A model generated the notes under the pieces. The model was given only the letters and a program-made list of their open reading frames with translations. It was not told the DNA's origin and ran no database searches. From NCBI RefSeq assembly GCF_004364125.1, contig NZ_SNZV01000010.1:1-64000 (forward strand): 64,000 nt of DNA. The letters run 5' to 3'. Source of the DNA: Sphingobacterium paludis (lineage in GTDB: Bacteria; Bacteroidota; Bacteroidia; Sphingobacteriales; Sphingobacteriaceae). Positions 54,663 to 63,433 of this stretch are shown here, piece by piece. Numbering within the stretch: the first letter of the stretch is position 1; each line of letters begins with the position of its first letter. A program made the translations under genes and the position numbers.

Positions 54663-55021
54663 TCAGAGATTTAACCAGCGGGGTACAGCATAGATTCTTT
54701 TTTATACTACAATATAAAAAATTATGCGGTAATCTATGCCTAGTTTTTCTATACCGTAAAGAGACAGCAATATGAAGAAGATGTAATGGTCTTTCAATTT
54801 TGCGCCTAAACTTCTCCGCGTATAGGCGTATTTTAAATAATTAGCAATTTCATTTTCACGCTATGCTTTCTTTTCAACGTATAATTATTTCTTTATTTTT
54901 GAACTATTAAAAAGGTAATAGTAATATTAAGGTGACAAATAGCCCTGCCACGAAAAGCTTCAAAAGCAGGCGGTCGAATACTGTTATCGATCAGTAAAAC
55001 CGTAGAAACTATCAGCGTAAA
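54663..55021. other. Intergenic region, nothing recognised
   Basis: About 360 AT-rich bases between two divergent genes. I found no clear TTTG/TAnnTTTG pair, hairpin or RNA gene; promoters for both neighbours must lie here. Confidence 0.4.
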
Positions 55022-55717
55022 ATGGAACGTATCGATTCGAAAAGACCCAAATATCCTTCTTTAAGAACTATGCTAAAGCTAAGTAGGGATATTGGTGTTA
55101 GTGGCGTCAAGATCATTTTTTTTGTGCTTTTTGCTTATGGGGTTACAAACACCGTCCTAGTCATTTTTACGTTCGTCCGTTTTTTTAGCTTCGACTTTTC
55201 ATGGACAAATTTGTATGCGGTTCTACTTGTGCTCTTCATGAGCATTTGTTTCACCGCAATAGCTTGCTTTCTTACTTATCGATATATGATTGCGCTTGTC
55301 TTTTGGAAAGTGTATGAAGCAACGCAGCCGCAACGCGTTCTGATTAGTCAAGATATTATCAAACGGGCAACCGAAATTTTTAGTGGCCGAAAGGATATCA
55401 AACAGGAGCAGCTTCAGAACGTTGTCAATTGGACGCAAACGGTCTACAGGTATTACCAGCACGTACCGGTATTCTTTCAATCGGGTATCACACAATTGTT
55501 CAGCCGCATACCCATTAGCAAATTTATTATCGACGTAAAAGAAGACGTCATGCTCGGTAACCCGACTTTGGCTGCGGAAAAGCTGTACGAGCAAATCAGC
55601 AATTTCTTCGAAGAACAGCTGATAAGCCAACCTAGCAACCGCTTCACGTGGCTGCTTTTGGCTATTGACGCTACTGTTTTATATAATTTGGCGACACAGG
55701 TCATCGTCGCCGGTTAA
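55022..55717 (+). CDS. Membrane protein of unknown function
   Basis: A 231-residue protein I cannot assign. There are two clear hydrophobic helices near residues 30-55 and 62-88. A soluble helical stretch follows (about 95-205, for instance QLQNVVNWTQTVYRYYQHVP and AAEKLYEQISNFFEEQL), and a last hydrophobic segment lies near 207-228. There is no signal peptide cleavage site. It stands alone between an oxidoreductase and the end of the flavodoxin operon. Confidence 0.65.
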   Translation: MERIDSKRPKYPSLRTMLKLSRDIGVSGVKIIFFVLFAYGVTNTVLVIFTFVRFFSFDFSWTNLYAVLLVLFMSICFTAIACFLTYRYMIALVFWKVYEATQPQRVLISQDIIKRATEIFSGRKDIKQEQLQNVVNWTQTVYRYYQHVPVFFQSGITQLFSRIPISKFIIDVKEDVMLGNPTLAAEKLYEQISNFFEEQLISQPSNRFTWLLLAIDATVLYNLATQVIVAG

Positions 55718-55813
55718 GTACAAACTTAAACGCGTCCAGCCGAATAGCCACCATAGCCTGGACGGCATGCTTATGTTACCTCGTTCTTCAGGAGCGTTAT
55801 GCGATTGCAGCTA

Positions 55814-56308
55814 CTATTTCGTTTCGTCGGGGTATTTATACTCTTCTTCCGTAACAGGTTGCAACCAAACGGCACCGCCAATATTTGTATTCGTACCGAT
55901 GGCGATATGTGTCATAGCTTCATCCGGTGTGGCGCCGTGCCAGTGCGCTACATCGGGTGGGCATTTTATGACTTCGCCATGGTTAATTACCTGTACGGCC
56001 TTGCCCTTTTCCTGATACAACCCTTTTCCCTCGGTAACTAAAAGTATCTGACCGCCCTTGTGGTAATGCCAATTCGTGCGTGCTCCGGGCTCGAACGTAA
56101 CAGAACCGATATTGACATGATGCACGGTATCTGTTTCTGCCAGATAATTAACCCACACCGTTCCTGTAAAATTGGCATTTGATACCCGCTCGCCTTTCGG
56201 AAAAACGGGTTGATCATTTTTTGTTGCTTCCACCGTTTTCTGATTATTGGTACATGCTGCAACTAGGACGACTGCAATAGGTAGCAAATTTTTAAGATGA
56301 TGTTTCAT
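55814..56308 (-). CDS. Cupin-domain lipoprotein
   Basis: A small single-cupin protein of 164 residues with a lipobox (VLVAAC). The two cupin motifs are clear: TNWHYHKGGQILLVTEGKG with metal-binding His residues, and VIKCPPDVAHWHGATPDE with the third His. Similar cupins sit next to carboxymuconolactone-decarboxylase-like genes and may act as isomerases, lyases or dioxygenases. It is the last gene of the exported-enzyme operon, 11 bases after an alpha/beta hydrolase. Confidence 0.88.
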   Translation of the reverse strand: MKHHLKNLLPIAVVLVAACTNNQKTVEATKNDQPVFPKGERVSNANFTGTVWVNYLAETDTVHHVNIGSVTFEPGARTNWHYHKGGQILLVTEGKGLYQEKGKAVQVINHGEVIKCPPDVAHWHGATPDEAMTHIAIGTNTNIGGAVWLQPVTEEEYKYPDETK

Positions 56309-56319
56309 TGCGCTAGATC

Positions 56320-57378
56320 TTATAGGTTCGTTTGATAGAATTCCACCAATTTATCGACGGCCTGTTTTACATATTCGGGTTTCCAATAAGTTTCGATATG
56401 TGTAGCTCCATCAAGCACAAACAGTTCTTTATCTTTTGCATGGATCGCTTTGCCAAACGCCTCATCCGTCATATATTTGGTATCGGCTTTACTACCGGCC
56501 ATCATAAGTAGTGGTTGGTCAATCAGTTCAATTTGATCTGTTGCATCCCACGTCATTAGATCCATCAAGCTGCTCATCGTATACAGGAAGGTTGAATTTG
56601 GGTGGGCATGTGATCTATAGTAGTATACATATCCCTCCCGATAGAGATCCATGGACGTTTTTGCAATTTCTTCATCCGTTACGCTCGCCACCCCGGCATA
56701 GGCTACGTTGGCTCCTGCGGCTTCTTGTGCACGTGCTTCTGCTGCTTGTTGCAAGCGTTCTTGAATAGTGTTCAGTTGGGTGTTTTGGAAGCCATTCCGT
56801 CTTACTTGCCCTGAATTGAACATACTTAACGTTGCCACCGCCTTAAAACGCTTGTTGCTTTGTGCTGCTTTTAACGTATAGCCTCCACCGCCGCAAATCC
56901 CCAAAACTCCTAAACGCTGTGCATCCACCCCTGCGTATTGTGCGATAAAATCAGCCATACCTTGAATATCCTCCGTTCGGTATTGGGGCTTATCGGTGTG
57001 GCGTGGCTCGCCGCCACTTCCGCCCTGATAGCTTGCATCTGCCACCAGGGTGATGTATCCAGCTTCGGCGAGCTTCTGTCCATATAATCCTGCCGTCTGT
57101 TCTTTGACACCACCATTTGGATGGGCTACCACTACCGCCGGATAGTGTTTTGAAGCGTCGTAATCTGCTGGTGTATACACATTAGCGGCAATGTCAATAT
57201 TGTTCAGTTTGTACGTTACAGGATGTATATTTACTTTTCCTTTTTCATTTGCTGTTATTGCTCCGTCATACACCAAGGTATAGGGGTTTTGTTCGGCTTT
57301 TTGATGGTATTGTGCGTTTACCGTCTCTGTTGCTATTGATGCCATGGCTACAGCTAAAATGGATGTTAAACTTTTCAT
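56320..57378 (-). CDS. Exported alpha/beta hydrolase with Cys nucleophile
   Basis: A dienelactone-hydrolase-like protein, 352 residues, signal peptide ending near TVNAQ. The nucleophile elbow reads GICGGGGYTL, that is G-x-C-x-G with Cys instead of Ser, as in dienelactone hydrolase. The oxyanion region PAVVVAHPNGGVKEQTAG, the Asp (GSKADTKYM) and the His (DGATHIETYW) complete the triad. It may hydrolyse lactones or activated esters in the periplasm. It is 29 bases downstream of the NTF2-fold gene. Confidence 0.88.
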   Translation of the reverse strand: MKSLTSILAVAMASIATETVNAQYHQKAEQNPYTLVYDGAITANEKGKVNIHPVTYKLNNIDIAANVYTPADYDASKHYPAVVVAHPNGGVKEQTAGLYGQKLAEAGYITLVADASYQGGSGGEPRHTDKPQYRTEDIQGMADFIAQYAGVDAQRLGVLGICGGGGYTLKAAQSNKRFKAVATLSMFNSGQVRRNGFQNTQLNTIQERLQQAAEARAQEAAGANVAYAGVASVTDEEIAKTSMDLYREGYVYYYRSHAHPNSTFLYTMSSLMDLMTWDATDQIELIDQPLLMMAGSKADTKYMTDEAFGKAIHAKDKELFVLDGATHIETYWKPEYVKQAVDKLVEFYQTNL

Positions 57379-57407
57379 GAGGTATTTTTGTTATGCTATA
57401 AAATTCA

Positions 57408-57854
57408 TTATCGGTCGGAAGGCGTTAGTAATCGGGTGAATGACATAGAGCCTAATTTCCATGTTACCCCTTCTTTCAGATACACTTCCGTTACCATAAA
57501 TGGATTGGTTACTTCGTTCCCGCCGACGACCGCCAACAGTGTAATCTTGTTTAACAGAATGGCGACGTTACCTATCAAATTTACCGACACTTCGTGAATA
57601 TCGGCTTGCTTGTAATGTATACCTCCGCTTTTGATAACGCCGAGTTCCTGTTCCTTTGTCATGCTGCCGCCCATGTGGACAAAAACCGCTTTCTCGTGGA
57701 AAAGGGCGTTCAAGGTATCGACCTTCTTATCTGACATCCATTGCCATTTTTCTTTCGAGAGATTAATGATCTCCCGCTCTGTGGCAGCATGCTGGGCCCA
57801 TGACCACTGTGTGGCGATAGCGATTAAAAACAGTCCTATAATTGTTGCTTTCAT
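57408..57854 (-). CDS. Exported NTF2-fold (DUF4440-like) protein
   Basis: About 148 residues from the ATG at 57854, with a signal peptide ending in SWAQH; the longer reading from 57908 lacks a signal at its start. The fold is NTF2-like: EREIINLSKEKWQWMSDKKVDTLNALFHEKAVFVHMGG, then strands with NLIGNVAILLNKITL and VTEVYLKEGVTWKLGSMSFTRL. Such small proteins can be ketosteroid-isomerase-like enzymes or binding subunits. It is the second NTF2-fold exported protein in the right half of the window. Confidence 0.83.
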   Translation of the reverse strand: MKATIIGLFLIAIATQWSWAQHAATEREIINLSKEKWQWMSDKKVDTLNALFHEKAVFVHMGGSMTKEQELGVIKSGGIHYKQADIHEVSVNLIGNVAILLNKITLLAVVGGNEVTNPFMVTEVYLKEGVTWKLGSMSFTRLLTPSDR

Positions 57855-57880
57855 AGTAAATTGTATTGTATATCTATTAA

Positions 57881-58963
57881 TTAATCTAAGCTTTTTTCTC
57901 TCAGCCATGCTGCCAAATGGTCGGCCACTTCCCTATTGTTCAAATCGGAAAATGGAAAATGGGTATTACCATGAATGCCGATCTCGGGCAAGTGTATCAC
58001 TGTTGCGTCGCCACCATGCTTATTGACGGCTTTTGCCCATAACCTCGCCATCTCTAACCCCGACCGCCAATGATCTTTATTCCATACTTGGGTAGGTTCT
58101 TTGGCTATGTTATCGCCGTAATAAACGACAATCGGAATTTTGGTTAGTTTTTCGAAGTCAGACAACGGAATTTCCACGCCCTTCAATGCGCCAAAAAGCC
58201 CCGTTGATTGAATCGGTTCGGGCAATTCGCCTTCAGGGAATACAAAGCTGCTATACGGTTCATAGGCCACTACCGCTTTGACTTTATCATTTTTTATTGC
58301 AGTGAACCAGCCAGGCCCTCCTCCTTGCGAGTGAGTTACCAAAATGCCCTCTCCAATCTTATCGAATAACTGCGAAACCGCATCTGTGATCACCTTGCCA
58401 TCGAAGGCCCCTGTATTCGGAGTCATTTGCCGGTAGAACTGTGCTAACGATGCCTCGTCTTTCGGAAACTGAACATTCGGAAAGTAGTCGGGATAGTTGC
58501 CTATTCGAAATTGGGTGAACCAAAACTGCTCATCGGGCGTTGCTTTGATAGTTTCTTCGACCGTGCTTCTGCCGGCTTCGCCACGCCGCGGTTGGTCAAG
58601 CAAATACACACCGAAGCCTTTTCTTAAGAATATGTTTTGAAATCCTTCACGCCCGTCGGCAGTCGTTTCCCAGGTTTTTTTCGATTGCCCTGCGCCATGT
58701 AAAAAAAACAGCGGGTATTTTCGAGCCTTCGGTGGAACTTGATAGAAAACATAGGCATGGTCGCCGTGATAGGTTTGTCCATCAGGTTGTAGTGGATTTG
58801 TTAAATCGAAATTTCCATCTTTTACTATTCTCTTTCCTCCGACGGCAAAACTGCCCTGCTCCTCGATGAGCAACACGTTTCTTTCCATTTCTGTCGTTTT
58901 GTTTTGTGCATGTATATGAGCAGACATCGATATTGCTATTATTAGAAAGGTTATACTTCTCAT
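57881..58963 (-). CDS. Exported alpha/beta hydrolase with Ser nucleophile
   Basis: An esterase-like protein of about 360 residues from the ATG at 58963, signal peptide ending in HIHAQ. The oxyanion loop PLFFLHGAGQSKKTW and the nucleophile motif THSQGGGPGW are clear; a C-terminal IGIHGNTHFPF holds a likely catalytic His. It resembles secreted esterases of the Alcaligenes esterase-713 type. It is 7 bases from the carboxymuconolactone-decarboxylase-like gene, so translation is probably coupled. Confidence 0.87.
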   Translation of the reverse strand: MRSITFLIIAISMSAHIHAQNKTTEMERNVLLIEEQGSFAVGGKRIVKDGNFDLTNPLQPDGQTYHGDHAYVFYQVPPKARKYPLFFLHGAGQSKKTWETTADGREGFQNIFLRKGFGVYLLDQPRRGEAGRSTVEETIKATPDEQFWFTQFRIGNYPDYFPNVQFPKDEASLAQFYRQMTPNTGAFDGKVITDAVSQLFDKIGEGILVTHSQGGGPGWFTAIKNDKVKAVVAYEPYSSFVFPEGELPEPIQSTGLFGALKGVEIPLSDFEKLTKIPIVVYYGDNIAKEPTQVWNKDHWRSGLEMARLWAKAVNKHGGDATVIHLPEIGIHGNTHFPFSDLNNREVADHLAAWLREKSLD

Positions 58964-58970
58964 TTTCAAT

Positions 58971-59717
58971 TTATTTTAGTTTGTTCGTGGCGAGCACTTC
59001 ATTTAAAACGCTTTGCGCTGCTTTAGCGGCCTTATCTCCTACCGTTGATTTAATAATCGTTACAAATTGCTGCAGCTTTTCCGGCGTTAACCCTACCTGC
59101 AAGCAAATGGCTAGGTGCGAGCGTAGCATGGGTTCTGCATGTTCAATACTGGCTATTACCGAGATCGTCACCCATTCCCTTTCGGCATAGGTCAATACAT
59201 CCCGTTCAAAAATATCGGCAAATAAATGTTCTTTCAAAAACGTATCGATGGTTGGCGCAAAGGCTGAATAACCTGTAAGTGTGTCGGGTTGCGGCATTTG
59301 GGTTAATTCCCCTAAAATCTTTTTACCGCGCGCATATTTACTGCTTTTTTGGTCGATGGGCGACGCACCTCTGCCTGTCTTATCGGCTATGCCTTTTGCC
59401 TTTCGCTCATCTATCACCTCCATAAACGTTTGCAAGCCTCTAATACTACGCGGAAACCCGCAATACGCGTAGCTGTGCACCAAGACCTCTTTTACTTCAT
59501 GAACGGTTAAACCTGCTTCAAGTCCGCTGGTTAACGCTATTTTCAGCGGTTCTAAATCACCTTTTGCCGTCAATGCCGAAATTGCTATAATGCTTTGTTC
59601 TTTCGGACTTAATCCGCTTTCGTGTGTCATGTTCTGTTGCGCTTGTAAATTTCCTGCCATGCCAATACTTACGATAAGCAACAGGGTGATTAACCCTCTT
59701 TGTCGTTTCTCCATCAT
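58971..59717 (-). CDS. Exported carboxymuconolactone-decarboxylase-family protein
   Basis: Two CMD/AhpD-like helical domains in one chain, 248 residues, with a signal peptide ending near NLQAQ. Domain 1 shows GLTVHEVKEVLVHSYAYCGFP, domain 2 ISVIASIEHAEPMLRSHLAICLQVGLTPE. The AhpD-type CxxC redox pair is absent, so it is closer to decarboxylase/isomerase-like members. Orthologous genes often stand beside a cupin, a flavodoxin and an AraC regulator, as here. It follows the flavodoxin by 10 bases. Confidence 0.9.
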   Translation of the reverse strand: MMEKRQRGLITLLLIVSIGMAGNLQAQQNMTHESGLSPKEQSIIAISALTAKGDLEPLKIALTSGLEAGLTVHEVKEVLVHSYAYCGFPRSIRGLQTFMEVIDERKAKGIADKTGRGASPIDQKSSKYARGKKILGELTQMPQPDTLTGYSAFAPTIDTFLKEHLFADIFERDVLTYAEREWVTISVIASIEHAEPMLRSHLAICLQVGLTPEKLQQFVTIIKSTVGDKAAKAAQSVLNEVLATNKLK

Positions 59718-59727
59718 ACCTTGCTAT

Positions 59728-60363
59728 TTAGTGCTTCATTTGAATTTTCTGCAACCATTTTATTACGTCTACCTGCACCTGTTTTTCTTTATCCTCCTCC
59801 ATTACATACAAAATGCCATCGCGTTCTTTACCACCCTGCGTGGAAAAACCCTCCATGATGGTGCTGTTTGGACACAGCTGCCTTACCGTTTCGAAACTGT
59901 TACCGATGCCGTAACCGGCGTTCGTATTAAAAGGTACTACTATTTTACCGCTTAAATCGTGTTGGCTTAAAAAGCTTTTCATGGGTGGAGGTAACTGCAT
60001 TCCCCACGTTGGAAAGCCGATAAACAGTACATCGTATTTTGCAATATCCTCGACCTTCGTTTTGAGTGGCGGCAGATATCCCCTCCGGTTTTCTTCCGCT
60101 ACTTGATCAACAGTCGTCTGATAATGTTCGGGATAAGGGTTTTCTAATTCCAATGCAAGCAACGTACCCCCAACCTGTTTATGAATAATGCCAGCAACCG
60201 CCTTTGTATTGTTCGTTCGTGATACATAAACGATCAGCACGCGTTCGGGCTCGATGCCCGGTTGTTCATATTGACCTGCTGTATCCGTTGTGGCAGTACA
60301 AGACAATGGCAACACCCACATAAGGACTGCTATTTTCGTTATCCAATTGCTATTTTTTATCAT
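59728..60363 (-). CDS. Flavodoxin-like lipoprotein
   Basis: A 211-residue protein with a lipoprotein signal (VLPLSC). The flavodoxin fold is indicated by the FMN-phosphate loop VLIVYVSRTNNTKAVAGII, the GFPTWGMQLPPPMKSFL loop and VVPFNTNAGYGIGNSF. Flavodoxins normally act in the cytosol; a membrane-anchored, probably periplasmic copy is unusual and suggests an electron carrier for an exported enzyme. First gene of the six-gene operon, divergent from the AraC regulator. Confidence 0.88.
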   Translation of the reverse strand: MIKNSNWITKIAVLMWVLPLSCTATTDTAGQYEQPGIEPERVLIVYVSRTNNTKAVAGIIHKQVGGTLLALELENPYPEHYQTTVDQVAEENRRGYLPPLKTKVEDIAKYDVLFIGFPTWGMQLPPPMKSFLSQHDLSGKIVVPFNTNAGYGIGNSFETVRQLCPNSTIMEGFSTQGGKERDGILYVMEEDKEKQVQVDVIKWLQKIQMKH

Positions 60364-60529
60364 GCTGCGTATAATGTGTATACCCTTATCTCCAGGTGAT
60401 CATAGTCCTATATCGTGAACAGAACAAAGTTGTGGTTAATTGTTGGCTTCCGGCGTATACCGATTACGGTGTTCGTTACCAAAATCACTGATTCGCATGT
60501 AACAGGCAACAATGGGGAGAATGATTTCG

Positions 60530-60537
60530 TAATTTTG
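60530..60537 (+). promoter_or_regulatory. Candidate promoter of the second AraC gene
   Basis: TAATTTTG fits TAnnTTTG and would start transcription near 60544, 21 bases before the ATG. No strong -33 box is seen. The 200-base divergent region must also hold the flavodoxin-operon promoter, which I could not place. Confidence 0.45.
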
Positions 60538-60564
60538 CTTTGTAAGCTATAAACAATAGAGGCT

Positions 60565-61458
60565 ATGGAAGATATACGTTATTTCGGCAGTGTTAAAGAG
60601 TACAATGATTTCAACAACAATGCGACGCTTCACCCTTTGGTCAGTGTGGTTCATTTGGAAAAAGCTGCTCCGAGGAAACTTCAACGTCTGCGCTACGGCT
60701 TTTATACGGTCTTTCTCAAACAGATATATTGTGGTGATTTGCGCTACGGGCTGAATACGTATGATTACGAGGAAGGAACCTTAATATTTCTAGCTCCTCA
60801 ACAGGCTATCGGCGAAAGTGGTGATACCTATTATCAGCCACAAGGACTTGCGCTCGTGTTTCATCCTGATTTAATTGCCGGAACCACGCTGGGTAAAAAC
60901 ATGACTGATTATCATTTTTTCTCGTATGCGGTTAATGAAGCCCTGCACTTGTCCGAACAGGAAAGAAAGATTATCCATGATTGCTTTGGGAAAATTGAAT
61001 ATGAGTTGCAGCACGCTATTGACAAGCATAGTAAAAAGCTCATTGTCTCCAATATCGAGCTATTTTTGAATTATTGTACCCGCTTTTACGATCGTCAATT
61101 TATCACGAGGGAGCATGTCAATAAAGGTATTTTGGAACGCTTTGAGGAGTTGCTTAGGAGCTACTACTTATCGGATAAGCCACAGGTACTGGGACTACCA
61201 TCCGTTTCTTGGTGTGCTGGTGAACTAAACCTCTCGACCAACTATTTTGGTGATTTAATTAAAAAGGAAATCGGTGTGTCTGCTCAGGAATATATTCAAA
61301 CGCATGTTATCCATGCAGCAAAAGAGCGGATTTCTGCCGGTGACCAATCTATCAGCGAGATTGCGTACGAGCTGGGCTTTAAATATCCGCAGCATTTTAG
61401 CCGCCTGTTTAAACAGAAAGAGGGCGTGACGCCTAATGAATTCAAAAATTTGAGTTAA
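60565..61458 (+). CDS. AraC-family transcriptional regulator (second)
   Basis: 297 residues: a cupin-like sensing half and a C-terminal AraC domain with two helix-turn-helix units (WCAGELNLSTNYFGDLIK and ISEIAYELGFKYPQHFSRLF) ending KQKEGVTPNEF. It is divergent from the flavodoxin-to-cupin operon, so it probably regulates that set. The AraC-flavodoxin-CMD-cupin neighbourhood recurs in Bacteroidota. Confidence 0.92.
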   Translation: MEDIRYFGSVKEYNDFNNNATLHPLVSVVHLEKAAPRKLQRLRYGFYTVFLKQIYCGDLRYGLNTYDYEEGTLIFLAPQQAIGESGDTYYQPQGLALVFHPDLIAGTTLGKNMTDYHFFSYAVNEALHLSEQERKIIHDCFGKIEYELQHAIDKHSKKLIVSNIELFLNYCTRFYDRQFITREHVNKGILERFEELLRSYYLSDKPQVLGLPSVSWCAGELNLSTNYFGDLIKKEIGVSAQEYIQTHVIHAAKERISAGDQSISEIAYELGFKYPQHFSRLFKQKEGVTPNEFKNLS

Positions 61459-61666
61459 AAAAACGTTGTACCATGCGTCGTTTTATGCGTAACAAAAGTA
61501 TGAAAGGCAAGGATAATTAAATAATACATGCTATTTTAGGGATGTAATCCAGTGGCGTATTATTTGATAATGTCTACACTATTGCCACGAGCGGGCATAC
61601 GTAAAACCTAAGCATCTATATGCACACTGGACGTGTAATCCTTTATGAAACGAAGCTAACCCACTT

Positions 61667-63202
61667 ATGAATACATTCATTCCATGCCCTCTATATTTAA
61701 TTTTATTAGTGCTACTCACCGCGTGCTCATCCACACAAAAATTCACAAACCCCGTTATTTCAGGCGATCTCGCTGACCCTAGTGTCATCCGTATCCATGA
61801 CACCTATTACGCAACATCTACATCGTCGGAGTGGGCGCCCTTTTATCCCTACTTTAAATCTAAGGATCTGATCAATTGGACACAAATCGGACATATTTTC
61901 GACGTTCAACCCGAATGGACGTCATCTTCTTTTTGGGCACCCGAGCTCTACGAGCTCAATGGAAAAGTGTATTGTTACTATACGGCTCGACGCCGTTCCG
62001 ATGGCGTAACCTGCATTGGCGTTGCGATAGCTAATTCTCCGGAAGGTCCGTTTGTGGATCATGGCATCCTGATCGATCACGGAACAGAGGCTATAGACGC
62101 TTTTGTTTTTGAGGATGAGGGCCAACTGTACATCACTTGGAAAGCATATGGGCTGGATGAAAGAAACATTGAAATTGTTGGAAGTAAATTGTCTGCCGAT
62201 GGTTTACGGCTGGAAGGAGAGCTGTTTTCCTTGCTGCGCGATGATGAAGGCATTGGTATGGAAGGCCAATATCATTACAAAGAGGGTGACTATTATTATT
62301 TGATCTATGCTGCTCGCGACTGCTGCGGCCCGAAAAGCAACTATGATGTCCGCGTGGCACGCGCCAAAAGCTTTACCGGACCTTACGAAAAATATGAAGG
62401 TAATCCGATCTTAACCGGCGGCAAGGAATACGTTTCTGTAGGGCACGGAACGGGAGTAAAAGGCTTGGACGATAACCACTATTATTTATGCCACGGCTAT
62501 CTTGCCGGCGACAATGTCTATCAGGGGCGTCAGCCTATTCTGCAACAGATCAAAATGGACGCAGCAGGTTGGCCTTACTTTGTTACCGGAAAAGAAGCTG
62601 TCCGCAATCAACAGCTGATCGAGGCTGCCAAGAAGCAGAAGGAAACTCCGGATTTTGAGGACTCATTTGATAGCCAAAGCCTGAAACCAGCATGGACATG
62701 GAATTACGCTTTTGCGACTAACGAATTCGAACTAGCAAATAAACAGCTTCATTTAAAAGGAACGCCAAAGTCGGACAATAACTACGGAACCGTGATGTGT
62801 ATCCGCCCGACGACTCAACACTACAGCTTTGAGACGCAGGTTGTTAATCAGAATGATGCGGCAAAAGGATTAACGCTTTACGGAGATCATAAAAACCTTT
62901 TTCTTTTGTATACTCAGGGCAAGGAACTTCATTTAAAATCGGTGAAGGATGGACAAGAAACCTTACTTCAAACAATCGTTCACAAAGCAGATCCTATGTA
63001 CCTCAAAGTTGAAGTAACCCGTGGTGTGTATTGTGATTTCTTTTGGAGCACAGACGGTCAAGCCTGGAATAAAATAAATAAGGAAGCTATAGATGCCGCT
63101 GCGCTGACCCGATGGGATCGTGTTGCACGCCCCGGCCTAATACATGTAGGCAACGCAAATGAGCCTGCCGTTTTTAGCTACTTCAAAATGAAGAGGCATT
63201 AA
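61667..63202 (+). CDS. GH43-family glycoside hydrolase lipoprotein
   Basis: A five-bladed beta-propeller hydrolase of 511 residues with a lipobox at Cys20 (LLTAC). The catalytic base is D37 in DLADPSV; the other acidic residues lie in IDAFVFEDEGQLYITWKAYG (pKa-modulating Asp) and GIGMEGQYHY (general acid Glu). The C-terminal 180 residues form a beta-sandwich module usual for arabinan- or xylan-active members. Substrate is probably an arabinose- or xylose-containing glycan, not decidable here. It is not next to a SusC/D pair. Confidence 0.92.
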   Translation: MNTFIPCPLYLILLVLLTACSSTQKFTNPVISGDLADPSVIRIHDTYYATSTSSEWAPFYPYFKSKDLINWTQIGHIFDVQPEWTSSSFWAPELYELNGKVYCYYTARRRSDGVTCIGVAIANSPEGPFVDHGILIDHGTEAIDAFVFEDEGQLYITWKAYGLDERNIEIVGSKLSADGLRLEGELFSLLRDDEGIGMEGQYHYKEGDYYYLIYAARDCCGPKSNYDVRVARAKSFTGPYEKYEGNPILTGGKEYVSVGHGTGVKGLDDNHYYLCHGYLAGDNVYQGRQPILQQIKMDAAGWPYFVTGKEAVRNQQLIEAAKKQKETPDFEDSFDSQSLKPAWTWNYAFATNEFELANKQLHLKGTPKSDNNYGTVMCIRPTTQHYSFETQVVNQNDAAKGLTLYGDHKNLFLLYTQGKELHLKSVKDGQETLLQTIVHKADPMYLKVEVTRGVYCDFFWSTDGQAWNKINKEAIDAAALTRWDRVARPGLIHVGNANEPAVFSYFKMKRH

Positions 63203-63338
63203 TAAACACAAGTGGTAATGAAGGTAGGGAGCGATAAGATTAAAGTACCACACTGACCCATCGCATTACACCATACCGTTTGACAGCGATCGAAAGCCAT
63301 GTACTAAAAGAATGACGTTGATCAAATCTTTACTATTT

Positions 63339-63424
63339 CCTTCCCTAGGCGGGAAGGTAAAGAATATGTTTGCGGATTGGATGATGGAAAATTCGTTGTG
63401 GGCATGAGCTTATCGCTCACGCCC
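63339..63424. terminator. Two hairpins between convergent genes
   Basis: CCTTCCC (63339-63345) pairs with GGGAAGG (63351-63357) over 5 bases. GGGCATGAGC (63400-63409) pairs with GCTCACGCCC (63415-63424) with one mismatch. They lie between the convergent GH43 and glutaminase-type genes; neither has a strong T-run, but both could end or protect transcripts. Confidence 0.5.
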
Positions 63425-63433
63425 TAACAACTT

